The notes beneath the pieces are model-generated. The model saw only the letters and a program-made list of their open reading frames with translations. It was not told the DNA's origin and searched no databases. Shown piece by piece: positions 35,899 through 43,873 of a stretch of DNA of 64,000 nucleotides. This DNA is from Ramlibacter tataouinensis (GTDB lineage Bacteria; Pseudomonadota; Gammaproteobacteria; Burkholderiales; Burkholderiaceae_C), in assembly GCF_001580455.1 (NCBI RefSeq), contig NZ_CP010951.1, positions 62,001 through 126,000 of the forward strand, given 5' to 3'. The translations under genes were made by a program, and so were the position numbers. The first letter of the stretch is position 1; each line of letters starts with the position of its first letter.

Positions 35899-37674
35899 TC
35901 AGCCGTTCGATACCGGCTTGATGCTTCCGGGCACGATTTTCGCGCCAAAGTCACGCATCAGGTCCTGCACGAACGGGTCTTTGAGGATGATTTCTTCGGC
36001 GGCCTTCTGGCGCGCCTGCGCGGCGGCCGCATTGCGCCGCGCCGGGCTGTCGCTGACGACGCCGACTTCGACGGTCAGCGCCACGGGATGGCCCGCCGCC
36101 TGCAGCGCCGCCTCCAGCCGCTCGCGGCTCACCTTCTGGTTCAGGGACTCGCGCTCCACGCGCAGCATCCAGTGGCCCTCGTCGCGGGCGAGCAGCTGTG
36201 ACTGCAAGGCCAGTTCCCGCACCAGCGCCGTGATCGCCTCGCGCGCCGCCATCCCGGTCACCAGCGCGTGCCAGAAGTCGCCTTCCGGCGTCAGGTTCAG
36301 GGCTTCGGACGTGGCCGCCGCCGGCTCACCCGCCGGTTCGGACTGCACGCGCACCGGCACGCCCAGCACTTCGGTCGCCGGCTGCGCCCGGGCAGGCACC
36401 GGCGCGGGCTGCGCGGCGCGCTGTGGCTCCACCACCGGCAGCACGCGTCCCGGTGGCGCCGTGGCCGCAGGCAGTGCAGTGGCCGGTGCCGCTACGCGGG
36501 CCGCCGGCGCGGTAGCAGGCGCCGCGGCGGGCCGGGCTTCATTCAGAGTTTTTTTTTCCGGCTGGGAGGCGGAGCCGGGTGCCTTGAAGGCCAGCAGCCG
36601 CAGCAGCACCATGGTCAGCGCCGCATACTCATCGGCTGCCAGGCCGAGCTCGGCCCGGCCGTGCAGGCACATGCTGTAGAGCAGCTGGGTCTCGTCGGCG
36701 GGTAGCAGGGTGGCCAGGCGCGCGATCTCGGCGGCCTCGGCATCGTCAGTGTTCGCGGCCGAGGGCACGGCCTGGCAGACGGCCATGCGCTGCAGCACTG
36801 CGCACATCTCCTCCAGCGTCGAAGCCGCGCTGAGCCCCTGCGCGCGCAGCGCATCGCTGACCTCGACCACGGTGCGGCCGTCGCCCTCGCCCAGCGCCTC
36901 GATCAGCCGGAAGACATGGCTGCGGTCGACGCTGCCCAGCATCTGCCGCACCCCGGTCTCCTCGATCCGGCCGCTGCCGAAGGCGATCGCCTGGTCGGTG
37001 AGCGACAGCGCGTCGCGCATCGAACCGCGCGCCGCGCGCGACAGCAGGCGCAGGGCTTGCGCGTCGGCCGGCACGCCCTCGGCTTGCAGCACGTGCTCCA
37101 GGTGGGCCTGCACGGTCTCGGGCGCCATCGGCCGCAGGTTGAACTGCAGGCAGCGCGACAGCACCGTCACCGGAACCTTTTGCGGATCGGTGGTGGCCAG
37201 CACGAACTTGAGGTATTCGGGCGGCTCCTCCAGTGTCTTGAGCATGGCGTTGAAGGCATGCCCGGTCAGCATGTGTACTTCGTCGATCATGAAGACCTTG
37301 AAGCGGCCCTGCACCGGCTTGTAGACCGCCTGCTCCAGCAGGGCCTGGACCTCGTCGACGCCCCGGTTCGAGGCGGCGTCCAGCTCGGTGTAATCGACGA
37401 AGCGGCCGCCGTCGATCTCGGTGCAGGCCTGGCACACGCCGCAGGGCGTCGCCGTGATGCCGCCCTGCCCATCCGGCCCGGTGCAGTTGAGCGCCTTGGC
37501 CAGGATGCGCGACACGGTCGTCTTGCCGATGCCTCGCGTGCCGGTGAACAGGTAGGCGTGATGCAGCCGCTGCTGAACAAGCGCATTGCTGAGCGCCTGC
37601 ACCACGTGCTCCTGGCCCACCATCTCCGCGAAGTTGCGGGACCGGTATTTGCGGGCGAGCACGACGTAGGACAT
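35899..37674 (-). CDS. dnaX: DNA polymerase III subunits tau and gamma
   Basis: 591 aa full-length tau, the clamp-loader ATPase. Walker A GTRGIGKTT, a zinc module (CTGPDGQGGITATPCGVCQAC), DEVHMLT and the sensor motif SMRDALSLTDQA are present. A run of nine A residues in the mRNA (template 36549-36557; codons 373-376) is a slippery site: both alternative frames stop within five codons, so gamma of about 376-379 residues is expected. The region after it is an Ala/Pro-rich linker, then the tau C-terminal domains. Confidence 0.96.
   Translation of the reverse strand: MSYVVLARKYRSRNFAEMVGQEHVVQALSNALVQQRLHHAYLFTGTRGIGKTTVSRILAKALNCTGPDGQGGITATPCGVCQACTEIDGGRFVDYTELDAASNRGVDEVQALLEQAVYKPVQGRFKVFMIDEVHMLTGHAFNAMLKTLEEPPEYLKFVLATTDPQKVPVTVLSRCLQFNLRPMAPETVQAHLEHVLQAEGVPADAQALRLLSRAARGSMRDALSLTDQAIAFGSGRIEETGVRQMLGSVDRSHVFRLIEALGEGDGRTVVEVSDALRAQGLSAASTLEEMCAVLQRMAVCQAVPSAANTDDAEAAEIARLATLLPADETQLLYSMCLHGRAELGLAADEYAALTMVLLRLLAFKAPGSASQPEKKTLNEARPAAAPATAPAARVAAPATALPAATAPPGRVLPVVEPQRAAQPAPVPARAQPATEVLGVPVRVQSEPAGEPAAATSEALNLTPEGDFWHALVTGMAAREAITALVRELALQSQLLARDEGHWMLRVERESLNQKVSRERLEAALQAAGHPVALTVEVGVVSDSPARRNAAAAQARQKAAEEIILKDPFVQDLMRDFGAKIVPGSIKPVSNG
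36549..36557 (-). promoter_or_regulatory. dnaX A9 slippery sequence (gamma production)
   Basis: GAA AAA AAA ACT in the tau frame. One extra A gives AAC TCT GAA TGA; one fewer gives CTC TGA. Either product ends at once after the ATPase core, as known for dnaX frameshifting or polymerase slippage in other bacteria. Confidence 0.75.
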
Positions 37675-37717
37675 GCGGCGATTCTACGGGGCGGGTCCGC
37701 GGTCTCCTCATCCATCG

Positions 37718-37747
37718 GTGAGACCGGCAGCCTGCACGCACTAGAAT
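37718..37747 (+). promoter_or_regulatory. promoter of the SRP RNA gene
   Basis: -10 TAGAAT (37742-37747) and a -35-like GTGAGA (37718-37723) with an 18-bp spacer. The predicted start falls at about 37754-37756, matching the 5' end of the folded RNA. Confidence 0.6.
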
Positions 37748-37755
37748 ACGTACTT

Positions 37756-37849
37756 GACGGGCCTCCCCGCATGGTGAAGCGGCCAACCGGGTCAGGTGGG
37801 GAACCAAGCAGCCCTAACTGTGGAGCCAGTGCCGGGGGTAAGGCTCGTC
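37756..37849 (+). ncRNA. ffs: signal recognition particle RNA, small bacterial (4.5S) type
   Basis: About 94 nt. The conserved Ffh-binding apical region is readable (GGTCAGGTGGGGAACCAAGC then AGCC), and the ends pair: GACGGGCCTCCCC at the 5' side with GGGGGTAAGGCTCGTC at the 3' side. The overall hairpin fits betaproteobacterial 4.5S RNA. It is preceded by a good promoter. An integrase remnant starts 126 bp downstream. Confidence 0.93.
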
Positions 37850-37869
37850 AACTTCCCCTACGGATTTCG

Positions 37870-37966
37870 TTGTAGATCAAGCACTTAGCTTCGGTTGGGT
37901 GGCTGATCGGCGGAATTTGTAGCACCTGCCTGTAGCACCTCGGGGTGCCACGTACCTCAACGTGGA
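37870..37966 (+). repeat. integrase-leader/attachment-like repeat, copy A
   Basis: Contains TTGTAGATCAAGCACTTAGC (37870-37889) and, further on, a segment 37921-37966 with GCCTGTAGCACCTC then GGGTGCCACG. Copy B, 1.4 kb downstream (39270-39363), has both blocks in the same order and spacing. The palindromic GCACC/GGTGC core suggests a protein-binding site. It sits between ffs and the integrase remnant. Confidence 0.6.
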
Positions 37967-37975
37967 GCGTCCGAC

Positions 37976-38237
37976 ATGAGCCTCACTGGTCTTTTCACCC
38001 GCGGTTCCAGCTACTACCTGCGCGTAGTTCTCCCATCGGACATCCAAAATAAGCCGAAGTACCGGAATGGTGCTCTCGCTCGGCGCCTGCGCCAAGCGCG
38101 AGGCCATCAGCAAGGGCACGATCCTGCGGGCCGAAATCCTGCGAGCGGACGTGCCGCGCAGCCGAGCAAATGCATGCGGCCCATCATCCGCTGCCACCCT
38201 GCCCCTGCCTGCCCAAGCCACAGCTGAGGCCATGAAG
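37976..38237 (+). pseudogene. remnant of a tyrosine-recombinase (integrase) N-terminal region
   Basis: ATG 37976 with GGAG upstream opens a frame reading MSLTGLFTRGSSYYLRVVLP, which resembles the start of island integrases. Near 38067 the recognisable sequence continues in another frame (VLSLGACAKREAISKGTILR), so there is a frameshift, and no catalytic domain (Arg, HxxR, Tyr) follows before the modA gene. Decayed mobile-element gene; family assignment from a short stretch only. Confidence 0.55.
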
Positions 38238-39014
38238 TCACTTCCCGGGTGGCAAGGACATCCCGTACCGTTGCAGCACTGCCCTGGCGTCGGCACTTTG
38301 CAGGTAGTTGCAGAAGTCCTTCGCAGCCGCCCCAGCCTTCTTGGTCAAGACCATGCGCTGGCGCAGCGGCGCGTGCAGGCGCTCAGGGATCAAGACGTGA
38401 GTGCCGCCCCTGGTCATGGTCGGCGCGAGCGCCAACGAGTAGGCCACGATACCTGCATGGGCACTGCCACTTAGAGCATATTGCGCGGCCTGCGAGGAAT
38501 GCTCGGCCAGCACCAGCTTGTTCTCCAGTGCGGGCCAGACGCCGAGCGCCTTCATGGCCTTGACCGCCGCCCTACCGTAGGGAGATTGTTGCGGATTCGC
38601 AATCGCTAGTTGCTTGAGACGGCCATCCCTGGCGGCGACGGCGAGGTCCTTCATGTCTTCGTCGGGCCTGATTTTGGAGCCGCTGGGTACGTACAGGACA
38701 ATCCGCCCGACACCGTACACCGTACCCCGGTCCTGGCTCAATCCGGCGTCGGCCAACTTGAGCGCATACTCATCGTCGGCGGGCAGGAAAAGTTCGTAGG
38801 GTGCGCCCTGCTTCAACTGGTTGAACAAGGCCCCCGACGCGCCGTAGGTCACGTGGACGAAGTTGCCAGTCTTCTGCTGGTAGTCGCGGATCACATCGAA
38901 AAGCACGAAGCGCAGGGACGAGGTTGCTGCGATGGTCACCGTGTTGACCTGAGCAAATGCCGCCGGAACTGCGGCAGCTAGACCGCAGAAGGCCCGGCGC
39001 GTGAGCGGCATCAT
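38238..39014 (-). CDS. modA: molybdate ABC transporter substrate-binding protein-like
   Basis: 258 aa from ATG 39014, with GAAGG upstream. The signal peptide (RRAFCGLAAAVPAAFAQ) precedes a ModA-type periplasmic fold: AATSSLRFVLFDVIRDYQQKTG, ASGALFNQLKQGAPYELFLPAD, and ANPQQSPYGRAAVKAM. It should bind molybdate/tungstate or a related oxyanion. No modB or modC is adjacent, so it is an orphan inside the island-like region, although a moaA operon lies elsewhere in the window. Confidence 0.85.
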   Translation of the reverse strand: MMPLTRRAFCGLAAAVPAAFAQVNTVTIAATSSLRFVLFDVIRDYQQKTGNFVHVTYGASGALFNQLKQGAPYELFLPADDEYALKLADAGLSQDRGTVYGVGRIVLYVPSGSKIRPDEDMKDLAVAARDGRLKQLAIANPQQSPYGRAAVKAMKALGVWPALENKLVLAEHSSQAAQYALSGSAHAGIVAYSLALAPTMTRGGTHVLIPERLHAPLRQRMVLTKKAGAAAKDFCNYLQSADARAVLQRYGMSLPPGK

Positions 39015-39269
39015 ATTGCCTTCATTTCGAAGATCGGGCTTGGCGGTGTCGAGGGATACCGACGTCCTCGACCCAGAGCCTGAGCCTGATCTGCACGGAT
39101 GAGCGTGGCATCGAGGAATCGTATCTATTCTGGCCGAGGTTACCCTCCCCCATAAGAAGGAGGCCACCGTGACGAGGTGGCGGCAGCGCAGCCGCCCGCC
39201 GAGCGGCAACCCGATCCAGGTAGGTCACAAAGTCGGCAGTCGAACGCGATGAATCCTGGGGACGAGACT
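39015..39269. other. upstream region of the orphan modA, no gene seen
   Basis: Open frames here are extensions of modA without a ribosome site or recognisable sequence. A purine-rich AAGAAGGAGG (39155-39164) and a GC-rich inverted stretch (39181-39204) are visible, but no promoter or riboswitch can be assigned. It ends at repeat copy B. Confidence 0.3.
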
Positions 39270-39363
39270 TTGTAAATCAAGGACTTGGCACAGGCCAAGC
39301 TGCGATCCAGCGCGATTGCAGCACCGCCTGTAGCACCTCAGGTGCCACGCTCACAAACGTGGA
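39270..39363 (+). repeat. integrase-leader/attachment-like repeat, copy B
   Basis: TTGTAAATCAAGGACTTGGC (39270-39289; 17 of 20 identical to copy A) followed after about 30 nt by 39320-39363, which carries GCCTGTAGCACCTC then AGGTGCCACG and ACGTGGA as in copy A. An ATG (39379) follows at a similar distance to that in copy A, but the frame closes within eight codons, so no integrase follows here. Confidence 0.6.
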
Positions 39364-39397
39364 CGTGGACTTCCCCATATGAGTCGAGTTATGCAGC

Positions 39398-39670
39398 TCA
39401 GCGCTTGACGGGCACTCGACCCATTGGCTGAGCAAGGGTTGCGCTCGGTGCCTTCCCTGACCCGGAATCTGGCACAACAGTGCAGACGTCGTACCCCCCG
39501 GATTCGGTGCAGGTTCGTTTGCCGGTCTTCGCGTCCACCGTGCAGGTTGTCGTTGAATAGTGGACGCACTTCAGCCCGGCAGCAGCGGGACCGGGCAACG
39601 ACATGAGCGACGTCGCGAAGGCCGCGAACGCCAGGGAAGCGAATCGGGTGGAACTGAACTTGAGCTTCAT
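39398..39670 (-). CDS. small exported Cys-containing hypothetical protein
   Basis: 90 aa with a clear signal peptide (about 1-31, ending GPAAAG). The mature part has four Cys in a compact pattern (KCVHYSTTTCTVDAKTGKRT then C...VC), suggesting two disulfides. GGAAG lies 8 nt before the ATG. No family recognised. It lies inside the island-like region. Confidence 0.65.
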   Translation of the reverse strand: MKLKFSSTRFASLAFAAFATSLMSLPGPAAAGLKCVHYSTTTCTVDAKTGKRTCTESGGYDVCTVVPDSGSGKAPSATLAQPMGRVPVKR

Positions 39671-39827
39671 GGCGGTACTTCCACGTTAAGTTGGCAGCTT
39701 GGACGATGAAGTCGTGCGCGGGACCGCCCGACCCGAAGATGGGTTGCGTCCGGGCCGTGAACGGTTCTAGGAGATTCGCGCAGGAGCGAGTAGCCGCGCC
39801 GGAGGCGACGGATGCGAAAATGTCTTT

Positions 39828-40037
39828 TCAGATCGGGGGCAGCGGCTCGGCGAGCATCTCGCGCGCCATCTGTTGCCGGCGCCGAAAGCCGAGCACCGCA
39901 GTGGCTGAGTCTTCGTCGTCGAAGACGCTGTCAAAGAACAGGATGTGCAGGCCAGCCACCTCGCGCAGTTGGTCCCTGGTCATCCGCGACAGCTCTGCCC
40001 GGATGGCGGCGTCGGACGCGGGGTTGGGCCCGGCCAT
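39828..40037 (-). CDS. hypothetical protein, 69 aa
   Basis: Cytoplasmic, mostly helical and charged (RAELSRMTRDQLREVAGLHI, then DSVFDDEDSATAVLGFRRR). It follows the 102-aa hypothetical gene by 15 bp on the same strand, so they are probably a pair. No family recognised. The 157-bp gap downstream of it (39671-39827) shows nothing beyond GC-rich imperfect repeats. Confidence 0.5.
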   Translation of the reverse strand: MAGPNPASDAAIRAELSRMTRDQLREVAGLHILFFDSVFDDEDSATAVLGFRRRQQMAREMLAEPLPPI

Positions 40038-40052
40038 GCTCGCCCGTCGCTG

Positions 40053-40361
40053 TCAGGCGGTCGTCACCCGGTCGAGTTGCTCGCGCCCTACGGCGTCGCC
40101 GGACGGCGACTGCCCGCGGATGGGCTGAAGCTGGTCGTCGCGCGCCGGTCCCTGGGTGCGGCGATAGCGCTTGTCACCCATGATCCAGGTCATCCGCTTG
40201 GAAGACTTCACCAGCCAGACCACCCCGGGCTCGTTGACGGCCCAGTCGCCCTCGCCCTGGTAGGGCCCGACGACTTGCACGATGCACCCAATGTTGGACT
40301 GGCAGACGGCATTGACCACGATTGCGAGGTCGCCGGGACGGCATCTACTGCTGAGACTCAT
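40053..40361 (-). CDS. hypothetical protein, 102 aa
   Basis: N-terminal half is well ordered: CRPGDLAIVVNAVCQSNIGC then VQVVGPYQGEGDWAVNEPG, reminiscent of small SH3-like beta-barrel proteins found on Burkholderiales islands and phages. The C-terminal half is polar. No function can be given. Upstream are three copies of a GCTCAACA motif that may be an operator. Confidence 0.55.
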   Translation of the reverse strand: MSLSSRCRPGDLAIVVNAVCQSNIGCIVQVVGPYQGEGDWAVNEPGVVWLVKSSKRMTWIMGDKRYRRTQGPARDDQLQPIRGQSPSGDAVGREQLDRVTTA

Positions 40362-40691
40362 GGCTCAACACTATCATGAATCCCGCCCTATTGTTGAGCA
40401 GTCCCTGGTAACTCAGCCGTTGCGTGCGGCAAGCTCAACAATGCCGTGGCGGACTCGCGTCAGGCCTATGACCCCTGCAACTTGGCGTAACTTCTGATGA
40501 GCTGACGGGCGCTATTTGCGCCGGTTCTCCCAGAGTGCTGAGCTAACGGCTCAGCATTTCGTAAAGCCTCATCCATTCCCTTACGTTTCTCGCGGCGGAC
40601 AGCTCATCCGCGCCACTACCATCGCGCCATTCGAACGGCTGAGCACCAGCTGGCCGATTCGCACCCGATCAGTAGTAAGGAGATGTACCGC
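40362..40691. promoter_or_regulatory. intergenic region with GCTCAACA motifs and a hairpin
   Basis: 330 bp between divergent genes. GCTCAACA occurs at 40363-40370 and 40433-40442 (plus) and inverted at 40390-40399; the last two copies match over ten bases (GCTCAACAAT/ATTGTTGAGC). A hairpin TGCTGAGC/GCTCAGCA (40536-40556) precedes TTTCG. The strong AAGGAG (40677-40682) serves the glycoside hydrolase gene. No promoter could be fixed. Confidence 0.4.
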
Positions 40692-42428
40692 ATGAAACGA
40701 CGCCTCGTCGCACTGGCCGCCTCGGCCGCCGCCCTGTCCGCCGCCCCCGCCTTTGCCCTCGACTACGGCGTCAACATTCATACCGGCTCTGACGCCACGA
40801 CCAACAGCACGCGCGCCGGCATCATGAAGACGCGCAACCTGAAGACGGCGCGCATGGACCTGTGGACCGGCGACATGAACGCCTTCCGCGACCAGGTCAA
40901 CAAGATCCGCGCCAACGGCGGCAAGGTCGAAGTGGCGCTGCAAGTGAACTTCCAGTGGGACAGCAGCTGCAACCCGGACCTCGCCGGCATCGAGCAGCGC
41001 GCCTACAACGACACCGCGACGCTGGTCAACCAGACCAAGGACATCGTCTACGACTACGAGTTGCTCAACGAAGTGCAGCTGCGCCCCGAGATCCAGCGCG
41101 AAGTGCCCTGGAACAGCGCCGGCAGCTCCACCGCGCCCTACCAGGGCAAGCCCTGCGTGGCCTCGCTCACCGCGGCGCTCAAGGGCATGTCGCGCGCGAT
41201 CCAGGACATCCGCGCCAGCTCGGGCCTGCCGCTGAAGGTGATCATGGGCGCGCTGGGCCGCGACTGGGGCCTGATGACCCACCTGAAGCAACAGGGCGTA
41301 CAGTGGGACATCACCGGCTGGCACATCTACCCGCGCCAGGAGCAGGCCAGCCTGCTGAACGACACCTGGTACGGCGCCGGCGGCCCGCTCGCCCAGCTCG
41401 CTTCCTTCGGCAAGCCGGTTCGCATCAACGAGTTCCACTGCGGTGAGATCTACGAGGGCGCCTACGAGAACCAGGTCGGCATGGCGACGACCGAGAAGTG
41501 CCTGAAGGGCCTGACGCGGCACCTGAAGGAGCTGCGCACCCAGACCATCGCCAACATCGAGTCGATCCACATCTACGAGCTGACCGATGCGCCGAGCAAG
41601 CCGGTGCCGGAGAACCGTTTCGGCATGATGTACAACCTGTCGCAGCCCAAGGTCCACCTGTACCTGGCCACCGCCTTCGCCGGCGGCACGTTGACCACGG
41701 CTGAGCGCAACGAGATCACCAGCCGCGGGCTTCTGACCAGCGCCGAGATCGACGCGATGCGGACTGCCGCGCCCGCTCCCGCTCCGGCTCCGGCTCCGTC
41801 GCCCGCGCCGTCCCCGGCGCCCGCGCCTGCGCCGGAAAGCGCTCAGGGCACGGCCATTACCTCATCGGGCACGATCGTCGACGCCGGTGGCGCGACATGG
41901 ACCGTGTCTGGCGGCGTGATCTACAGAAGTGGAACCGCGACCGTTTCGTCCAACGTCACGCTGCTGCTGTATTGGGACCATACGGTTTACCAGCAGAACT
42001 CGTGGGGCGACTGGTGGATGTGGGTGAACAACGGCTGGCAAGCGACGACGGATCCCCGCGTGGCCGCGCCCGCTCCGGCACCCGCGCCCGCTCCGGCACC
42101 TGCGCCGTCACCCGCGCCCGCGCCGGCACCCGCTCCCGCTCCCGCCGACACGCAGGCGCCGAGCGTGAGCATCACCAGCCCGGGCAACGGCACGAGCTTC
42201 GATCGCCGCGCGACGTTCAACGTCACCGCCAATGCCACCGACAACGTCGGCGTGACGCAAGTGCGCTTCTACCTCAATGGCGCGCAAGTCTGCACTGACA
42301 CGGCAGCACCGTACAGCTGCACGATGACCCTGCCCGGCCGTCGCAACTCGACCCACACCATCCAGGTGCAAGCGCAGGATGCGGCCGGCAAGGTCGGCAG
42401 TGCGACGACGAGCGTGCGCAGCCGATAA
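40692..42428 (+). CDS. secreted glycoside hydrolase-like protein with CBM-like and Ig-like domains
   Basis: 578 aa. Signal peptide (about 1-23, ending AFA). The N-terminal 330 residues look like a clan-A TIM barrel: YELLNEVQ could hold the acid/base Glu and RINEFHCGE the nucleophile. Pro/Ala-rich linkers (about 360-385 and 458-485) separate it from a 65-residue Trp-rich module (WWMWVNNGWQATTDPR) and a C-terminal bacterial Ig-like domain (SVSITSPGNGTSF). Substrate unknown; a cell-wall or plant polysaccharide is likely. The ATG at 40692 has AAGGAG 9 nt upstream. Confidence 0.75.
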   Translation: MKRRLVALAASAAALSAAPAFALDYGVNIHTGSDATTNSTRAGIMKTRNLKTARMDLWTGDMNAFRDQVNKIRANGGKVEVALQVNFQWDSSCNPDLAGIEQRAYNDTATLVNQTKDIVYDYELLNEVQLRPEIQREVPWNSAGSSTAPYQGKPCVASLTAALKGMSRAIQDIRASSGLPLKVIMGALGRDWGLMTHLKQQGVQWDITGWHIYPRQEQASLLNDTWYGAGGPLAQLASFGKPVRINEFHCGEIYEGAYENQVGMATTEKCLKGLTRHLKELRTQTIANIESIHIYELTDAPSKPVPENRFGMMYNLSQPKVHLYLATAFAGGTLTTAERNEITSRGLLTSAEIDAMRTAAPAPAPAPAPSPAPSPAPAPAPESAQGTAITSSGTIVDAGGATWTVSGGVIYRSGTATVSSNVTLLLYWDHTVYQQNSWGDWWMWVNNGWQATTDPRVAAPAPAPAPAPAPAPSPAPAPAPAPAPADTQAPSVSITSPGNGTSFDRRATFNVTANATDNVGVTQVRFYLNGAQVCTDTAAPYSCTMTLPGRRNSTHTIQVQAQDAAGKVGSATTSVRSR

Positions 42429-42504
42429 GCGTTTCGCAGGGACTGGGAAGGGCTGACTCTGCCGCCTTCCCGGCTTCCGGCGGCGCGCGCGGCGCGCGAA
42501 ACAC

Positions 42505-42537
42505 AAGCCCGCCCGGGGTGACCCGGCGCGGGCTTTC
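42505..42537 (+). terminator. terminator of the glycoside hydrolase gene
   Basis: AAGCCCGC...CGGG-GTGA-CCCG...GCGGGCTT folds into an interrupted 12-bp stem followed by TTT, 77 bp after the stop codon. The U-tract is short. Confidence 0.65.
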
Positions 42538-42668
42538 ACACGTCCGCAAGGCCTTGCGCGATTCGGCGGGCACAGCTCAGACGCGACGGCCCACAACGTT
42601 TCCGGACAATTCCGACAAGCCCGGCACAGGAGAAGCCCTTATGCTGTCCCCAGCATCGGAGGTTCGCC

Positions 42669-43310
42669 ATGTTCGCGTGCCGTCGGGGTCAGTTCTTTTC
42701 CGTCCGCGTGTGTTTCCGCGCAACGGTCTTCACGGCCCTGGCACTGGCCGCGAGCACCGTCTTTGCGGAAGAAGGAGCCGCGGCAGCTTCCGAACCGCTC
42801 CTTGTGTCCCCGGCGGGCACCCCGATCAGGGCTCCCGTTTTTGAGCTCTCTTCCTCCGACGTGCCCCGTTTCGACAGCGGCGATGCATCCACGCGCGCCT
42901 CACGCACGGCCATCACCCTGCTTCCTTCGGGCCGTTCGGCACTGGGGCTGGCGGTCGGCGTGACGAGTTTCTACGCGCCAGGAACGGGTCTGGCCATGCT
43001 GCCCTACACGCCCGGCGCGCCCTTGCTCGATCTGGGCTTGCACTGGCGCCACGAACTGGATGGCAACTACCGGCTCGATGTCACCGCATGGCGGCGCGTC
43101 GGGAATGCCGATGCGATATCCCTCATCATGAGCCGGGACTACGACTACGGCGCTCGGGTGGAGATGGGACTCGGCTCGGGCCTGACCGCGCGCAACGGCG
43201 GCTTCGTCGCCGACCGCGGCTTCGTCGGCCTGCAGCTGGAAGGCGGCGCCCGCGTCACCGTCAAGCGCAGCCGCGGCACGCCGATGATGTACTACCGCAA
43301 CAACTTCTGA
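42669..43310 (+). CDS. exported hypothetical protein, possible outer-membrane beta-strand protein
   Basis: 213 aa. Signal peptide (about 15-33, ending VFA); GGAGG 7 nt before the ATG. The mature C-terminal 130 residues alternate hydrophobic and polar residues in Gly/aromatic-rich strands (LGLAVGVTSFYAPG, LLDLGLHWRHELDGNYRLD, GLQLEGGARVTVKRS) and end in Phe, as in small outer-membrane barrels. No family recognised. Confidence 0.6.
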   Translation: MFACRRGQFFSVRVCFRATVFTALALAASTVFAEEGAAAASEPLLVSPAGTPIRAPVFELSSSDVPRFDSGDASTRASRTAITLLPSGRSALGLAVGVTSFYAPGTGLAMLPYTPGAPLLDLGLHWRHELDGNYRLDVTAWRRVGNADAISLIMSRDYDYGARVEMGLGSGLTARNGGFVADRGFVGLQLEGGARVTVKRSRGTPMMYYRNNF

Positions 43311-43483
43311 GGCGGTTGGCGAAGGCGCGGCCAGCAGCCCGCGCCTCTCCTGGACAGCCCTCTTCCTGCCCCCTGGCGGTGCGGGGAATTGGTTTCTGTC
43401 ACAATGAACCAAACGACTTCATCGGCTGGTCCGGCCGGCGCGCTCGCCCGGATCGAGTCAGCCCAGAGACCAAGGAAATTCGC

Positions 43484-43816
43484 ATGGCCAACGACCTGAT
43501 CAAGCATATCTCCGACGCATCCTTCGAGGCCGATGTCCTGAACTCGGACAAGCCGGTGCTGGTGGACTATTGGGCCGAATGGTGCGGCCCCTGCAAGATG
43601 ATCTCGCCGATCCTGGACGAGGTCGCGACCACCTACGGCGACAAGCTGCAGATCGCCAAGATGAACGTGGACGACAACCGCGAGATCCCGGCCAAGTTCG
43701 GCATCCGCGGCATCCCGACGCTGATGCTGTTCCAGGGCGGTGAGCTGAAAGGCACGCTGGTGGGCGCCAAGCCGAAGGCCGAGATCGTCGCCTTCGTGAG
43801 CCGCCAGCTGAGCTGA
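43484..43816 (+). CDS. trxA: thioredoxin 1
   Basis: 110 aa cytoplasmic disulfide reductase with active site WCGPC (Cys34, Cys37) and the cis-Pro loop RGIPTLMLF. AAGGA lies 7 nt before the ATG. Followed by a strong terminator and then rho, a common gene order in proteobacteria. Confidence 0.97.
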   Translation: MANDLIKHISDASFEADVLNSDKPVLVDYWAEWCGPCKMISPILDEVATTYGDKLQIAKMNVDDNREIPAKFGIRGIPTLMLFQGGELKGTLVGAKPKAEIVAFVSRQLS

Positions 43817-43836
43817 ACGCTCCCGGCACAAACCCC

Positions 43837-43862
43837 AAGGGCCCCTTTGCGGGCCCTTTTTA
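43837..43862 (+). terminator. Rho-independent terminator of trxA
   Basis: AAGGGCCC (43837-43844) pairs with GGGCCCTT (43851-43858) around a 6-nt loop and is followed by TTT. It lies just before the -10 of rho. Confidence 0.88.
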
Positions 43863-43867
43863 ATGTC

Positions 43868-43873
43868 TATAAT
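43868..43873 (+). promoter_or_regulatory. -10 element of the rho promoter
   Basis: Consensus TATAAT; the corresponding -35 region overlaps the trxA terminator hairpin and is poor (TTTGCG). The rho leader would be about 110 nt, in which rho autoregulation often acts. Confidence 0.5.

Noticed and set aside
38067..38474. A 135-codon plus-strand frame as an intact gene
   Set aside because: Only its first 30 codons resemble an integrase, continuing the frame broken upstream; the rest is antisense to modA.
40536..40556. TGCTGAGC/GCTCAGCA hairpin as a terminator
   Set aside because: No plus-strand gene ends nearby and the T-run is only three bases; on the minus strand there is none.
41780..42146. 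Short-period repeats resembling a CRISPR or minisatellite
   Set aside because: They are in-frame Pro/Ala codon runs of the linkers in the glycoside hydrolase-like protein.
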